Origin: Deltaproteobacteria bacterium
GTDB taxonomy: Bacteria > Myxococcota_A > Polyangia > HGW-17 > SLPX01
Direction of reading: 5' to 3'
NCBI GenBank assembly: GCA_021162935.1
Contig: JAGGXR010000146.1
Location: 1 to 34,883, forward strand
Length of the DNA: 34,883 bases
Of this stretch, positions 1-7,928 are shown in pieces (within the stretch, counting starts at the first letter, position 1; the number at the start of each line of letters is the position of its first letter). The position numbers were made by a program, and so were the translations under genes. The notes beneath the pieces are model-generated. The model was not told the origin of the DNA. It saw only the letters and a program-made list of their open reading frames with translations, and did not search any database.

Positions 1-2564
1 GGTTGCTGGGTTTTGGATCGCTGGTTGCCTGGAGGGAACAGGTCGTCAGGTTCGAGGAGCCGGGAGGCCGCGTCCAAGACGAGGTCGGGCGTGCGGAAAC
101 TCCTGTCGAGGGACAACCGTGTGGCAGACGGGCGCCTGGTCACGAAGCGCTTGATGGCTTCTGGGTCGGCGCCACGGAATCCGTAGATGGACTGGTCCGG
201 ATCGCCGATCACCGTCACGTCGGCGTCGTCTGGGCCCAGTAGCTCCACGAGTCGTTCCTGCACCGGGCTCGTGTCCTGGTACTCGTCCACGAACAGATGC
301 GCGAAGCGATGGCGCAATTCGGACACGAGTTCGCTGTCTTTGGTCATGACTCGGACCGGGACGGTGACCAGGTCGTCCAGGTCCAGCAGGTGCAACCGGT
401 CCAGTTCTCGTTGATAGGCCAGGGCCGCGTCCCTTCGTTCGGCCACGCGGGCGGCGTCATTGGCCACGCGGGCGGCGTCATTGGCCACGCGGGCGGCGTC
501 ATTGGGATCGTGGGCGGCGTCATTGGGATCGTGGGTGGCGCCATTGGCATCGAACCCGACCGCGGCGGCCGTCCAGTCCTGAAACGGGATCATGGAGCGC
601 TTCAGTCTGGACACGAGGTCGAGCACGTCCTGACGTCGGCCTGCTGGAAGCTCGGGGCGCACCAGGTCCAGCAGGCCCAGGCCGGTACGGCGGTCCGCGA
701 TTTTTAGGGGGCCGTCCAGACCGAATCGTTCACCTTGGTCGTGAAGCAGGCCCATGCAGAAGCCGTGGAAGGTGGCGACCCGCACTTGATCGGACGCGGC
801 GCCAGCGAGCAGTGAAAGACGATGCGCCAGGCTCTGGGCTGCCTTGTTCGTGAAGGTGACCGCCAGGATGGAGGCCGGGTCAGTGCCCTGCTGGATCCGA
901 TATGCGATGCGACTCGTCAGGACGCGGGTCTTTCCCGTTCCAGGGCCGGCCACGATGCACAGGGGCCCAGGCGGGTGGGTCACCGCCTCTGCCTGCTCGT
1001 CGGTGAGCCCTGCCGTCAGGTCTGCTGGATCGGCCGGCGATTCGGCTGTGTCGTTGGCGACGAGGCGGGCGGGGCGATGGGCAGTCGATTCGTTCGGCCC
1101 TTTGGCGGCGATGTGGACGTCACCATGGTCCCCCGGGTCTCCAGGGCGGATCATGCCTGGCCCGGCGTCGCGGACTGGTCCCTCGCCTTTGGTTGCTGCC
1201 TCGAACAGGGGCATGGTGGTGGTAACGGCCGGGCTGGGCGGCTGGGTCGCGTTGGCATCCGACTGCGTGGGATCGACGGCGAAGAGGCTGCCCTGGCCGG
1301 ATAGTTCGCTTTGTTCGTCGCGGGCGAACACGCGGATTCGGCCGTACTGACCGTCGAACCCAGCCTCCTTGATCACCTGGCCGCGCCGTACGCGACCAAC
1401 CGCCTCGGCCACGAGGTCGCCGGCCACGCGTTCCAGGTCGTCTTCGGGAATGTCTTGCAGGATGGAGAGTTCCGGTCCGATCCGGTCGAGCAGGTCCTCG
1501 CAGATCCTGAGCACGCCCTTGGTCTGGGGGCCGCGACCAAGCACCTCTCCGACCAGCTCCGCCAGACCCACGAGGCTCGTGTAGTCGGATGCGTCGTCCG
1601 GACGAGCCCCGTCGGGTCGGTCGGCCAGTTCTTCGACCCGGTGCAGCACTCCGATGGTCACCTTCTTGCCGCAGACCGGGCAGATGCCGCCCAGCTCGCG
1701 CGCCTGTGCGGGCGTCAGTCGGACGCCGCACTTTCGGTGTCCATCCAAATGATATTTTCCTTCGTCGGGAAAGAACTCGATGGTGCCCTCGAAGCCCTGC
1801 CTCGTTTGCATGGCGGACTTGATGGCGGCGTAGCTCAGGTCGCAGGAGAATAGGTTGGCCTCCCGGGCGAGTTTCGACGGAGAGTGGGCGTCGGAATTCG
1901 ACACGAGGCAGTAGCGATCCAGACCGCTCAGCCTCCAGTTCATGGCCGGGTCCGACGACAGGCCCGTCTCTGCGGCGAAGATGTGGTCTGACAGGTCCTC
2001 GTAGCAGTCTTCGATGCGGTCGAACCCGCTTTTGGATCCAAGGACCGAAAACCACGGGGTCCAGATGTGCGCTGGAATGAGGTAGGCGTCGTCGTCGGTT
2101 TCAAGCACCATTTCGAGGAGGCTTCTGCTGTCCAGCCCGAGGATGGGTCTCCCGTCCGACTTGATGTTGCCCACCCGACCCAGCGCTTCGTCGAATTGGG
2201 CTGCTGCGTCCAGACTCGGCATGTAGACGAGGTTGTGGACCTTGCGGACCCGGTCGCCCTTTTTGTAGATGTTGCTGATCTCCACTTCGAGCATGAACCG
2301 TACCGGTCCGCGACAGGCTGCCGGGACCTGACGTTCCGCCTCTGCGGCCAGGTCGTCTCTCAATCGAAAGAGACCGGATTCCGCCGGCACGAGTTGGTCG
2401 GTGAGTTCGGCGAACCAGCCTGGATGGGTGAAGTCTCCGGTGCCCACCACGCGGATGCCTTTGCGTTGCGCCCACTGGTGCAGGTGGAACAGGTCGGCCT
2501 TGGGGCTCGTGGCCCGCGAGTACTTCGAATGGATGTGCAGGTCTGCGATGAAGGTGCCGGTCAT
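1..2564 (-). CDS. Endonuclease Q-like PHP nuclease fused to UvrD/PcrA-type helicase (C-terminus off window)
   Basis: An open frame begins at an ATG at 2564 and runs through the left edge (854 full codons), so the C-terminus is missing. Residues 1 to about 400 resemble endonuclease Q: DLHIHS near residue 8, GTGDFTHP, LEVE, SNSDAHSP (PHP metal-site motifs), then RKCGVRLTP and CPVCGKK (Zn-binding Cys) and GVLHRVEELADRP. A variable linker leads to a UvrD/PcrA superfamily 1 helicase with Walker A AGPGTGKT near residue 540, DEYQDT near 757 and VIGDPDQSIYGF near 786. EndoQ is known to nick 5' of deaminated bases and abasic sites; UvrD helicases unwind from nicks. The inference is a single polypeptide that nicks damaged DNA and displaces the strand, probably in the cytoplasm. 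The small lipoprotein gene upstream ends 73 bp before this start. A 21-bp tandem repeat interrupts helicase domain 1B. Helicase motifs IV to VI are not visible. Confidence 0.9.
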   Translation of the reverse strand, partial: MTGTFIADLHIHSKYSRATSPKADLFHLHQWAQRKGIRVVGTGDFTHPGWFAELTDQLVPAESGLFRLRDDLAAEAERQVPAACRGPVRFMLEVEISNIYKKGDRVRKVHNLVYMPSLDAAAQFDEALGRVGNIKSDGRPILGLDSRSLLEMVLETDDDAYLIPAHIWTPWFSVLGSKSGFDRIEDCYEDLSDHIFAAETGLSSDPAMNWRLSGLDRYCLVSNSDAHSPSKLAREANLFSCDLSYAAIKSAMQTRQGFEGTIEFFPDEGKYHLDGHRKCGVRLTPAQARELGGICPVCGKKVTIGVLHRVEELADRPDGARPDDASDYTSLVGLAELVGEVLGRGPQTKGVLRICEDLLDRIGPELSILQDIPEDDLERVAGDLVAEAVGRVRRGQVIKEAGFDGQYGRIRVFARDEQSELSGQGSLFAVDPTQSDANATQPPSPAVTTTMPLFEAATKGEGPVRDAGPGMIRPGDPGDHGDVHIAAKGPNESTAHRPARLVANDTAESPADPADLTAGLTDEQAEAVTHPPGPLCIVAGPGTGKTRVLTSRIAYRIQQGTDPASILAVTFTNKAAQSLAHRLSLLAGAASDQVRVATFHGFCMGLLHDQGERFGLDGPLKIADRRTGLGLLDLVRPELPAGRRQDVLDLVSRLKRSMIPFQDWTAAAVGFDANGATHDPNDAAHDPNDAARVANDAARVANDAARVAERRDAALAYQRELDRLHLLDLDDLVTVPVRVMTKDSELVSELRHRFAHLFVDEYQDTSPVQERLVELLGPDDADVTVIGDPDQSIYGFRGADPEAIKRFVTRRPSATRLSLDRSFRTPDLVLDAASRLLEPDDLFPPGNQRSKTQQ
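441..545. repeat. Five 21-bp in-frame tandem repeats inside the helicase gene
   Basis: Three identical units (441-461, 462-482, 483-503) are followed by two diverged units (504-524, 525-545). On the coding strand they encode seven-residue units NDAARVA (three times), NDAAHDP and NGATHDP. They fall between the Walker A region and DEYQDT, in the part of the 1B subdomain that varies most in UvrD-like proteins. Because the period is a multiple of three, copy-number change would alter protein length without a frameshift. Confidence 0.95.
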
Positions 2565-2637
2565 GGCGTGTCACGAAGGTGCAACGGGGGAATAAAGGCA
2601 GCCAGAATCCGTGTAGGCAGAGGCGGCCGGACCGGGA

Positions 2638-3255
2638 TCAGTGCTTGAGCCTTTTGAGCGAGGCGCCGATGATGGTCAGGATTCGGTCGTTTGCCAGGTT
2701 TGCATGCCAGTGGAACGCCACGATCCCCGATCCGGGAAGCCATCGCAAGAAGACCACGACCTTTTTCCCCACCACCTCGTCGGCAGCGAATTGCGGTTGG
2801 TCTTCGGACATGAACAGGCTGATCCGTTCCTGGTCGGGAAGGGTCGCCTTGGCGCCCTTGAGCATCTTTTCCACCTGAACCACGGCGCCGCGTCGGGTCG
2901 CGCCGTCGCTACGGACCATGTCGGCCACGTTCGTGACGGTTCCGACCGCCACCGTGTCTGAGAGTCGGATTCGGCCCTTGAGGTGCTCCATCGATTTTTG
3001 CACAAAGGGTTCGTCGGACTCGAAGGCCACCAGATATCGGTGGTCCAGTTCGTCGTCGAAATACACGGCGTAGGATTGGTGCCACGGGCCGGCTTGCCTC
3101 CGAGCGGCGATGACCCCCTTGCCTCCATGGGGGCAGCCGCCAAAAGCGACGGTCATGGCCAGGAGCCCCAGGGAGGTGGTCAGGATTCGGCCCGCCGTGG
3201 GGCTGCTGCTCCGTCTGCTCCTATCGAGACGAGGTATCCACGTTCCGTTCTGCAT
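2638..3255 (-). CDS. Small conserved-looking lipoprotein of unknown function
   Basis: This 205-residue protein starts at an ATG preceded by an AGGA-like ribosome binding site. A basic N-region is followed by a hydrophobic stretch and a lipobox ending AFGGC (Cys41), predicting a lipid-anchored periplasmic or outer-membrane protein. The mature part is mixed alpha/beta in character, with segments such as YAVYFDDELDHRYLVAFES and VVGKKVVVFLRW. I do not recognise a domain. It lies 73 bp upstream of the EndoQ-UvrD gene on the same strand, so the two could share a transcript, but nothing in the protein suggests DNA repair. Confidence 0.75.
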   Translation of the reverse strand: MQNGTWIPRLDRSRRSSSPTAGRILTTSLGLLAMTVAFGGCPHGGKGVIAARRQAGPWHQSYAVYFDDELDHRYLVAFESDEPFVQKSMEHLKGRIRLSDTVAVGTVTNVADMVRSDGATRRGAVVQVEKMLKGAKATLPDQERISLFMSEDQPQFAADEVVGKKVVVFLRWLPGSGIVAFHWHANLANDRILTIIGASLKRLKH

Positions 3256-3527
3256 CGTTGTCCTACCCTTTCAGTTCCATGGGGCACGAGAGACTGGTTT
3301 GCGCCAGTTCTTTGCCTGTTTGTACGCAGCGTTCCAGGCGCGCATCGACCGGGCAAGCCTACAATGTCGTCGCAAGGATTGCAAATCGACAATGAACGAG
3401 AATGAACAACGCAGCAGTGGAACAACGAACGAGAACGAGCCCACAAGGGTTCGGTCCAACCCATCCAACCCATATCGAGTTGGGTGGGCTGTCGGTTGTT
3501 TTTGCTGTGGGCCTGTTCGCGTGCGAG

Positions 3528-5807
3528 TCAGTTGATTGGATTGATGATCTGCTGGTTCAGGCCGCCTGGATAGGCATACGAATCGTATGCATCGTAGCCG
3601 AGCACCACGATGCCGAAGGGCTGGTCACTGTCCAGGACGTGAATGCCGTCGGGCGCTGTGATCCTGGAAACCGACCACTGTGCGGGGGTGTTTCCGTCCG
3701 TGATGTCGATGAAACCCGTGGCCGGCACCGGCGTGCCGTCCATGTTGATGGTGGCCCCCTTGGGTGCGATCAAGATGAAGTAATCATACACCCAGTTCGA
3801 AGGCACGAGCACGACGTAGCTGTCGAGAAATTGCTCCACCGGGACCATTTGGGTCATGGCCGGATCGCCCGCCTCGGCGGTCGATGCACCGCTCACGTTA
3901 TACGACGACGACAGATACTCCATGACGAGGATGGGCTTGTCTGCCGTGACCACAAAGTCACCTGGTTGCGCCGTGGTGCCCGAAACGGTAAGCTCGAGCA
4001 CTCCACCCTTCTGAAGGGTTTGGGGAGAGGCTGGCAGCCCCGTGACGCCGGGAGCGGCCAAGAAGCTGACATTGGTGTCATTTTCGGAGGCGAACACCTG
4101 CCAGATGGTTGGTTCGACGGCTCCATGGCTGCGCACGGGCATTCGGGCTGCGACGAACGTGTTGCCCCAGGTTTCCAGTCCGAAGAGCTGTTCTTCGAGG
4201 TGGTCGCAGCAACAGCCCATGCCGGGAACGTTGGCGCAGGTGTGCGCCGAGAAGACCACGATGGGCTTGTCCGAGGTGATGTACGTTCCATTGAACGGGG
4301 TCGAACCAGAAGCCTGGAGTTGGAGGTAGTCCCCTTCGTCGAGGGACGGGGCCTGGTACGGGGTGCCCGCGCTGAGCGCCGGCACTCCGCCTCCGGCGTC
4401 GGTGCCCACCGTAGAGGTGATGGTCACGGTGGTGTCGTCCTGGGTCGCAACGATGTTGATCTGAGGGCGACCGTACCCCACGCCCCAGCCGACGACATAG
4501 TAATAGGTGTCCAGCACGCCTTTGGGCAGAAGCAGTGAGGCGTCACTCGTGTAGCTGTTGACCCCGTCGATGGGCTGAAACTGGTAGGCGATCACGGGTC
4601 GGTCCGCCACGACCCGGTAGGCACCGGTGTGATTGATGCCCGTGTAGTTGATGTGTCGATCCGGAAGGTCGAATTCGTGGAGGCTCATGGGCCCTACGGT
4701 TGCCGTCTGGATGGTTTGCCAGGTGCCACCCGATCGTGTCTGTACCACTACGGTTGCCGTGTTCGTCGAATCCGTGTTGGACACGACCACGGCAAAGGGC
4801 ACCCTCGTGTCGTAGCTCTCGGCAGGATCGTTGTTGCAGTCCACGGCGTAATACACGCAGCCCACCGACGATCGGGTCAGGTCCGCCACGTCACAGGCGC
4901 TGAGACAGTTCTGATCGGTCAAGCCGTCGCAGTTGTTGTCCACGTTGTCGCCGCAGGTCTCGAAGACCGACGGGTTTACGTCCGGATTGTCGTCGTCACA
5001 GTCGCCGTTCGCCTCGGTCCATCCGTCCCCGTCGATGTCCTCGTCCACGAGGAAGTCGCAGTTGTCGTCGATGCCGTTACCGGCAATTTCCGGGGCTCCT
5101 GGGTACGCGTTTGGATTCGTGTCGTCGCAGTCTCCCTGGCAGGGGCCGTATCCGTCGCCATCTGCGTCTGGTTCGTCGCCGTCCGTGTATCCGTCGCAGT
5201 CGTTGTCTACCCCGTCGTAGCAGTTTTCCGGGATCCCAGGATTCAACAACGGATCGTGGTCGTTGCAGTCGCCGTCAGCCACGGTGTATCCGTCACCGTC
5301 GAAGTCTCCATCGATGATCCCGTCGCAGTCGTTGTCCACGCCGTCGCCGTCCAGTTCTTCGGCACCTGGATGCACGGATGTTTTCGTATCATCGCAGTCG
5401 CCGCGGCAGGGTCCGTATCCGTCGCCGTCCGCGTCGGGCTGATCGCCGTCCGTGTGACCGTCGCAGTCATTGTCGAGTCCGTCTCCGCAGATCTCGTCCT
5501 GCGCGGGGTGGACCGCTGGATCGCTGTCGTTGCAGTCTCCTTGATTTTCCGTGTAGCCGTCTCCGTCGTCGTCGCTGTTTGGGTCCGACGCGTCCACCGT
5601 CACGGCATCGTCGCCGGCTGCGCCGTCGCCCAGTCCGCCGTCACCAGACGTTCCGCCTGAAGTCTTTGGTCCACAACCGGTCCCAGCAAAGGCGACGAGG
5701 GCCACGGATATTAGGGCCATCAAGATGCCAACCCACATTCGGGCCAGCGTGGTTCGCCTTCCATCGCATGTCACTGTGCATGTCAGTTTGCTACAACGTC
5801 TTGTCAT
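3528..5807 (-). CDS. Surface lipoprotein: MopE-like repeats plus IgGFc-binding-like domain
   Basis: The start is ATG 5807, with GGGAGG a few bases upstream; a longer in-frame extension to 5894 lacks such a site. The product is 759 residues. A signal sequence ends in lipobox AGTGC (Cys45). An Asp/Gly-rich linker leads to five repeats (about residues 75-305) of the type DxDGDGY...GDCDD...PGA...DGxDNDCDG, matching the 'putative metal-binding motif' of MopE-like proteins. The rest (about 310-755) matches the IgGFc-binding N-terminal-like domain found in many myxobacterial surface proteins, with motifs AYQFQP, SDASLLLP, VVFSAHTCANVP and CCCDHLEEQLFG. The known pattern for these families is exported, Ca-stabilised adhesin-like proteins; the ligand is unknown. 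It appears to be transcribed alone, with a 432-bp gap upstream. Confidence 0.9.
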   Translation of the reverse strand: MTRRCSKLTCTVTCDGRRTTLARMWVGILMALISVALVAFAGTGCGPKTSGGTSGDGGLGDGAAGDDAVTVDASDPNSDDDGDGYTENQGDCNDSDPAVHPAQDEICGDGLDNDCDGHTDGDQPDADGDGYGPCRGDCDDTKTSVHPGAEELDGDGVDNDCDGIIDGDFDGDGYTVADGDCNDHDPLLNPGIPENCYDGVDNDCDGYTDGDEPDADGDGYGPCQGDCDDTNPNAYPGAPEIAGNGIDDNCDFLVDEDIDGDGWTEANGDCDDDNPDVNPSVFETCGDNVDNNCDGLTDQNCLSACDVADLTRSSVGCVYYAVDCNNDPAESYDTRVPFAVVVSNTDSTNTATVVVQTRSGGTWQTIQTATVGPMSLHEFDLPDRHINYTGINHTGAYRVVADRPVIAYQFQPIDGVNSYTSDASLLLPKGVLDTYYYVVGWGVGYGRPQINIVATQDDTTVTITSTVGTDAGGGVPALSAGTPYQAPSLDEGDYLQLQASGSTPFNGTYITSDKPIVVFSAHTCANVPGMGCCCDHLEEQLFGLETWGNTFVAARMPVRSHGAVEPTIWQVFASENDTNVSFLAAPGVTGLPASPQTLQKGGVLELTVSGTTAQPGDFVVTADKPILVMEYLSSSYNVSGASTAEAGDPAMTQMVPVEQFLDSYVVLVPSNWVYDYFILIAPKGATINMDGTPVPATGFIDITDGNTPAQWSVSRITAPDGIHVLDSDQPFGIVVLGYDAYDSYAYPGGLNQQIINPIN

Positions 5808-6239
5808 GATTGCCTCCCACAGGAAAACCGCGCTCTGTGAAGTGTTACGGATTTCCATTCGACCCTGCCATATTGAGTCGTCCACTCCAATCAATGATAT
5901 CGCGATGTGTCGTGACCGAAAAGAGATAGTTCCCCTCCCAACCGAAAAGAGATAGGTCGCATTCCAGAAGTCGGGTTTTGTGGGACCTCAGCGGGACCGG
6001 CCGGCGCTGGCGATTGGCGAAAGCAGCGCCGCGATTCGTACTCGACCGAGGAAATCATGCAGTTGGCGCAGCAGACGGGGTTCTTGCGCATTCCCCAGCT
6101 CTCGTCCCGGTGGTCTCGGCAGGTGATTCCGGGGAGAGTCCACGCTGAGCAGATGCGTGCGAGTCCGCCAGCACGTGTCGGGCCATGACCAGCAGGTTTG
6201 TCGCTGACGTCGTTCAGGGAACTCGGGTCATGCCGGTTA
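5808..6239. other. Intergenic region with possible mobile-element debris
   Basis: No convincing gene. The minus strand can encode a Cys-containing peptide (MRKNPVCCANCMISS...) and the plus strand a peptide reading STEEIMQLAQQTGFLRI, but neither has a clear ribosome binding site or a recognisable family. The fragments may be decayed transposase sequence; that is a guess. The promoter of the 3528-5807 gene must lie here, but I see no confident -35/-10 pair. Confidence 0.5.
5915..5955. repeat. 15-bp direct repeat, 26-bp period
   Basis: The sequence accgaaaagagatag occurs at 5915-5929 and again at 5941-5955, separated by a C-rich 11-bp spacer. It lies about 110 bp upstream of the lipoprotein gene that starts at 5807, so it could be a paired protein-binding site or the edge of a lost element. 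Confidence 0.85.
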
Positions 6240-7925
6240 TCAGTCGTCGGCAACGATGATCTGGTACGAGTATCCCTGCTCGGTGAGGAAGAGCTTGCGA
6301 TGGTGGGCGAACTCCTCCTCGCGGGTGTCGCGCGAGACGAGGGTGAAGAAGTGGGCGACGCGTCCGTCTGCTTTGGGCCGCAGGATGCGGCCGAGCCGCT
6401 GGGCTTCCTCCTGCCTGGATCCGAACATGCCCGATACCTGGATGAGCACGTCGGCGTCGGGTAGGTCGATGGCAAAATTTCCCACCCTGGAGAGCACGAT
6501 GCAGTGAAGCTCATTGCGTCGAAAACGCTGGTAGATCTGGTCTCGTTCGGCCTGCGGCGTCTTGCCGGTGACCAGAGGCGCGCCGATTTCGTTGGCGATG
6601 GCTTCGACCTGGGCAATGTACTCCCCGATGACCAGCACGCGGCCGTCCACGTGTTGGTCGAGGAGCTGCCGGAGTCGGGGTATCTTGGCCGGGTTCTCGG
6701 CGGCTATCCGGAATTGAGCCCTTCTGTTCGCGAGGGCGTACTCCATTCGCCGATCCGACGTCATTGGGATGCGTTCCTCCACGCATGTCGCGCTCGCGAT
6801 CCAGGATTGACGTTCGAGGTCTCTCCAAGGCACGTCGAATCGCTTGGGGCCGATGAGCGCGAACACGTCTCCTTCGCGGTTGTCTTCTCGAACCAAGGTG
6901 GCGGTGAGCCCCAGTCGTCGCCGCGCCTGCAGATGGGCGGTTGCGCGAAATACCGGGGCCGGCAGCAGGTGAACCTCATCGTAGATGACGAGCCCCCAGG
7001 AACGCGCTCGAAACAGCTCGAGGTGGGGGAACTCCGCCTCGCGATTCGGACGCCAGGTTAGGATCTGATAGGTGGTCAGTGTCACCGGCCCGGTGTTCTT
7101 CTGCTTACCCGTGTATTCTGCGATTTCATCCGGCCGTAGAGTCGTCTTGTCACAGATCTCACGGCGCCATTGCTCGATCGATGTCCTGCTCGTGGTGAGC
7201 ACGAGCGTTGTCTGCCCGACCATCTCCATGGCAGCGAGACCGACAATGGTCTTGCCCGCGCCACAGGGAAGCACGATGACCCCGCTGCCGCCGCGCGACG
7301 AGCCGGCGGCGAAGAACGCCTCGGCCGCCTGTCGCTGGTATTCGCGAACGGTGAAGGGTACGCCGGACGCCGTGCGATCACGAAGCGACATGGAAAGAGT
7401 ATCTCCGCTCACATAGCCGGCCAGGTCTTCAGCGGGATATCCGGCGGCGACCAAGGTTTGCTTCAGCATCCCTCGGTTGCCGGGAGCGACGCGGAAACTT
7501 TTCGCATCGATCCGGTCGGTGAGATAGGCCCCTGCAGCACGGTCCCTGTGCAGGAGCTCAGCTATCGCTTCGTCCGCGCAGGTGCATCGCAGAAGTCCGT
7601 CGTCTCGGGTGGCGTCGCGGGTGATGACCACACGGCCAAAGCGTTTTGCCCAGTCGAGGACCTCCTGCGCCACGCTTTCGGGTACGGGGTAGCGCGCGTG
7701 CTCCTGCAGCGCCGCCACCATCTGCTCGGCCGGTAGGCCCGCCGCGCGGGCATTCCAGATGGACAGCGGGGTCAAGCGGTAGGTGTGTACATGCTCGGGG
7801 CTCTTGACCAGCTCAGCGAACGGAGCAAGAGCCGCTCGGGCTTCATCGGCGCGCGGCGCTTGGACGTCCAGCAGCACGCTGAGATCGCTCTGCACGACCA
7901 AAGCATTGTCGGGATGCACGGTCAC
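6240..7925 (-). CDS. XPB/Ssl2-type DNA helicase
   Basis: This 561-residue superfamily 2 helicase is close to the length of mycobacterial XPB. The N-terminal ~130 residues match the XPB/Ssl2 N-terminal (Helicase_C_3-like) module (ALVVQSDLSVLLDV, YRLTPLSIWNARAAG). Then come FTVREYQRQAAEAF (Q-motif region), Walker A LPCGAGKT, DEVH in YDEVHLLPAP, LTATLVRED (motif III and the RED motif) and motif VI QRLGRILRPK. XPB unwinds DNA 3' to 5'; bacterial members are linked to repair, with incompletely known roles. It starts at GTG 7925, 3 nt after the stop of the helicase-associated gene, so it is the last gene of a tight operon. Catalytic motifs are intact. Confidence 0.93.
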   Translation of the reverse strand: MTVHPDNALVVQSDLSVLLDVQAPRADEARAALAPFAELVKSPEHVHTYRLTPLSIWNARAAGLPAEQMVAALQEHARYPVPESVAQEVLDWAKRFGRVVITRDATRDDGLLRCTCADEAIAELLHRDRAAGAYLTDRIDAKSFRVAPGNRGMLKQTLVAAGYPAEDLAGYVSGDTLSMSLRDRTASGVPFTVREYQRQAAEAFFAAGSSRGGSGVIVLPCGAGKTIVGLAAMEMVGQTTLVLTTSRTSIEQWRREICDKTTLRPDEIAEYTGKQKNTGPVTLTTYQILTWRPNREAEFPHLELFRARSWGLVIYDEVHLLPAPVFRATAHLQARRRLGLTATLVREDNREGDVFALIGPKRFDVPWRDLERQSWIASATCVEERIPMTSDRRMEYALANRRAQFRIAAENPAKIPRLRQLLDQHVDGRVLVIGEYIAQVEAIANEIGAPLVTGKTPQAERDQIYQRFRRNELHCIVLSRVGNFAIDLPDADVLIQVSGMFGSRQEEAQRLGRILRPKADGRVAHFFTLVSRDTREEEFAHHRKLFLTEQGYSYQIIVADD

Positions 7926-7928
7926 TTG

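Noticed and set aside
1120-2055. Minus-strand frame of 311 codons, Arg/Gly/Pro-rich
   Set aside because: Shifted frame of the EndoQ-UvrD gene; the correct frame carries clear motifs and spans the region.
3402-4538. Plus-strand open frame of 378 codons
   Set aside because: Antisense to the IgGFc-like lipoprotein, with no recognisable domain and no ribosome binding site; it is open only because of GC-rich codon structure.
4629-5660. Plus-strand frame of 343 codons, very rich in Val and Arg
   Set aside because: It is the mirror of the Asp-rich MopE repeats (GAC/GTC complement), not a real protein.
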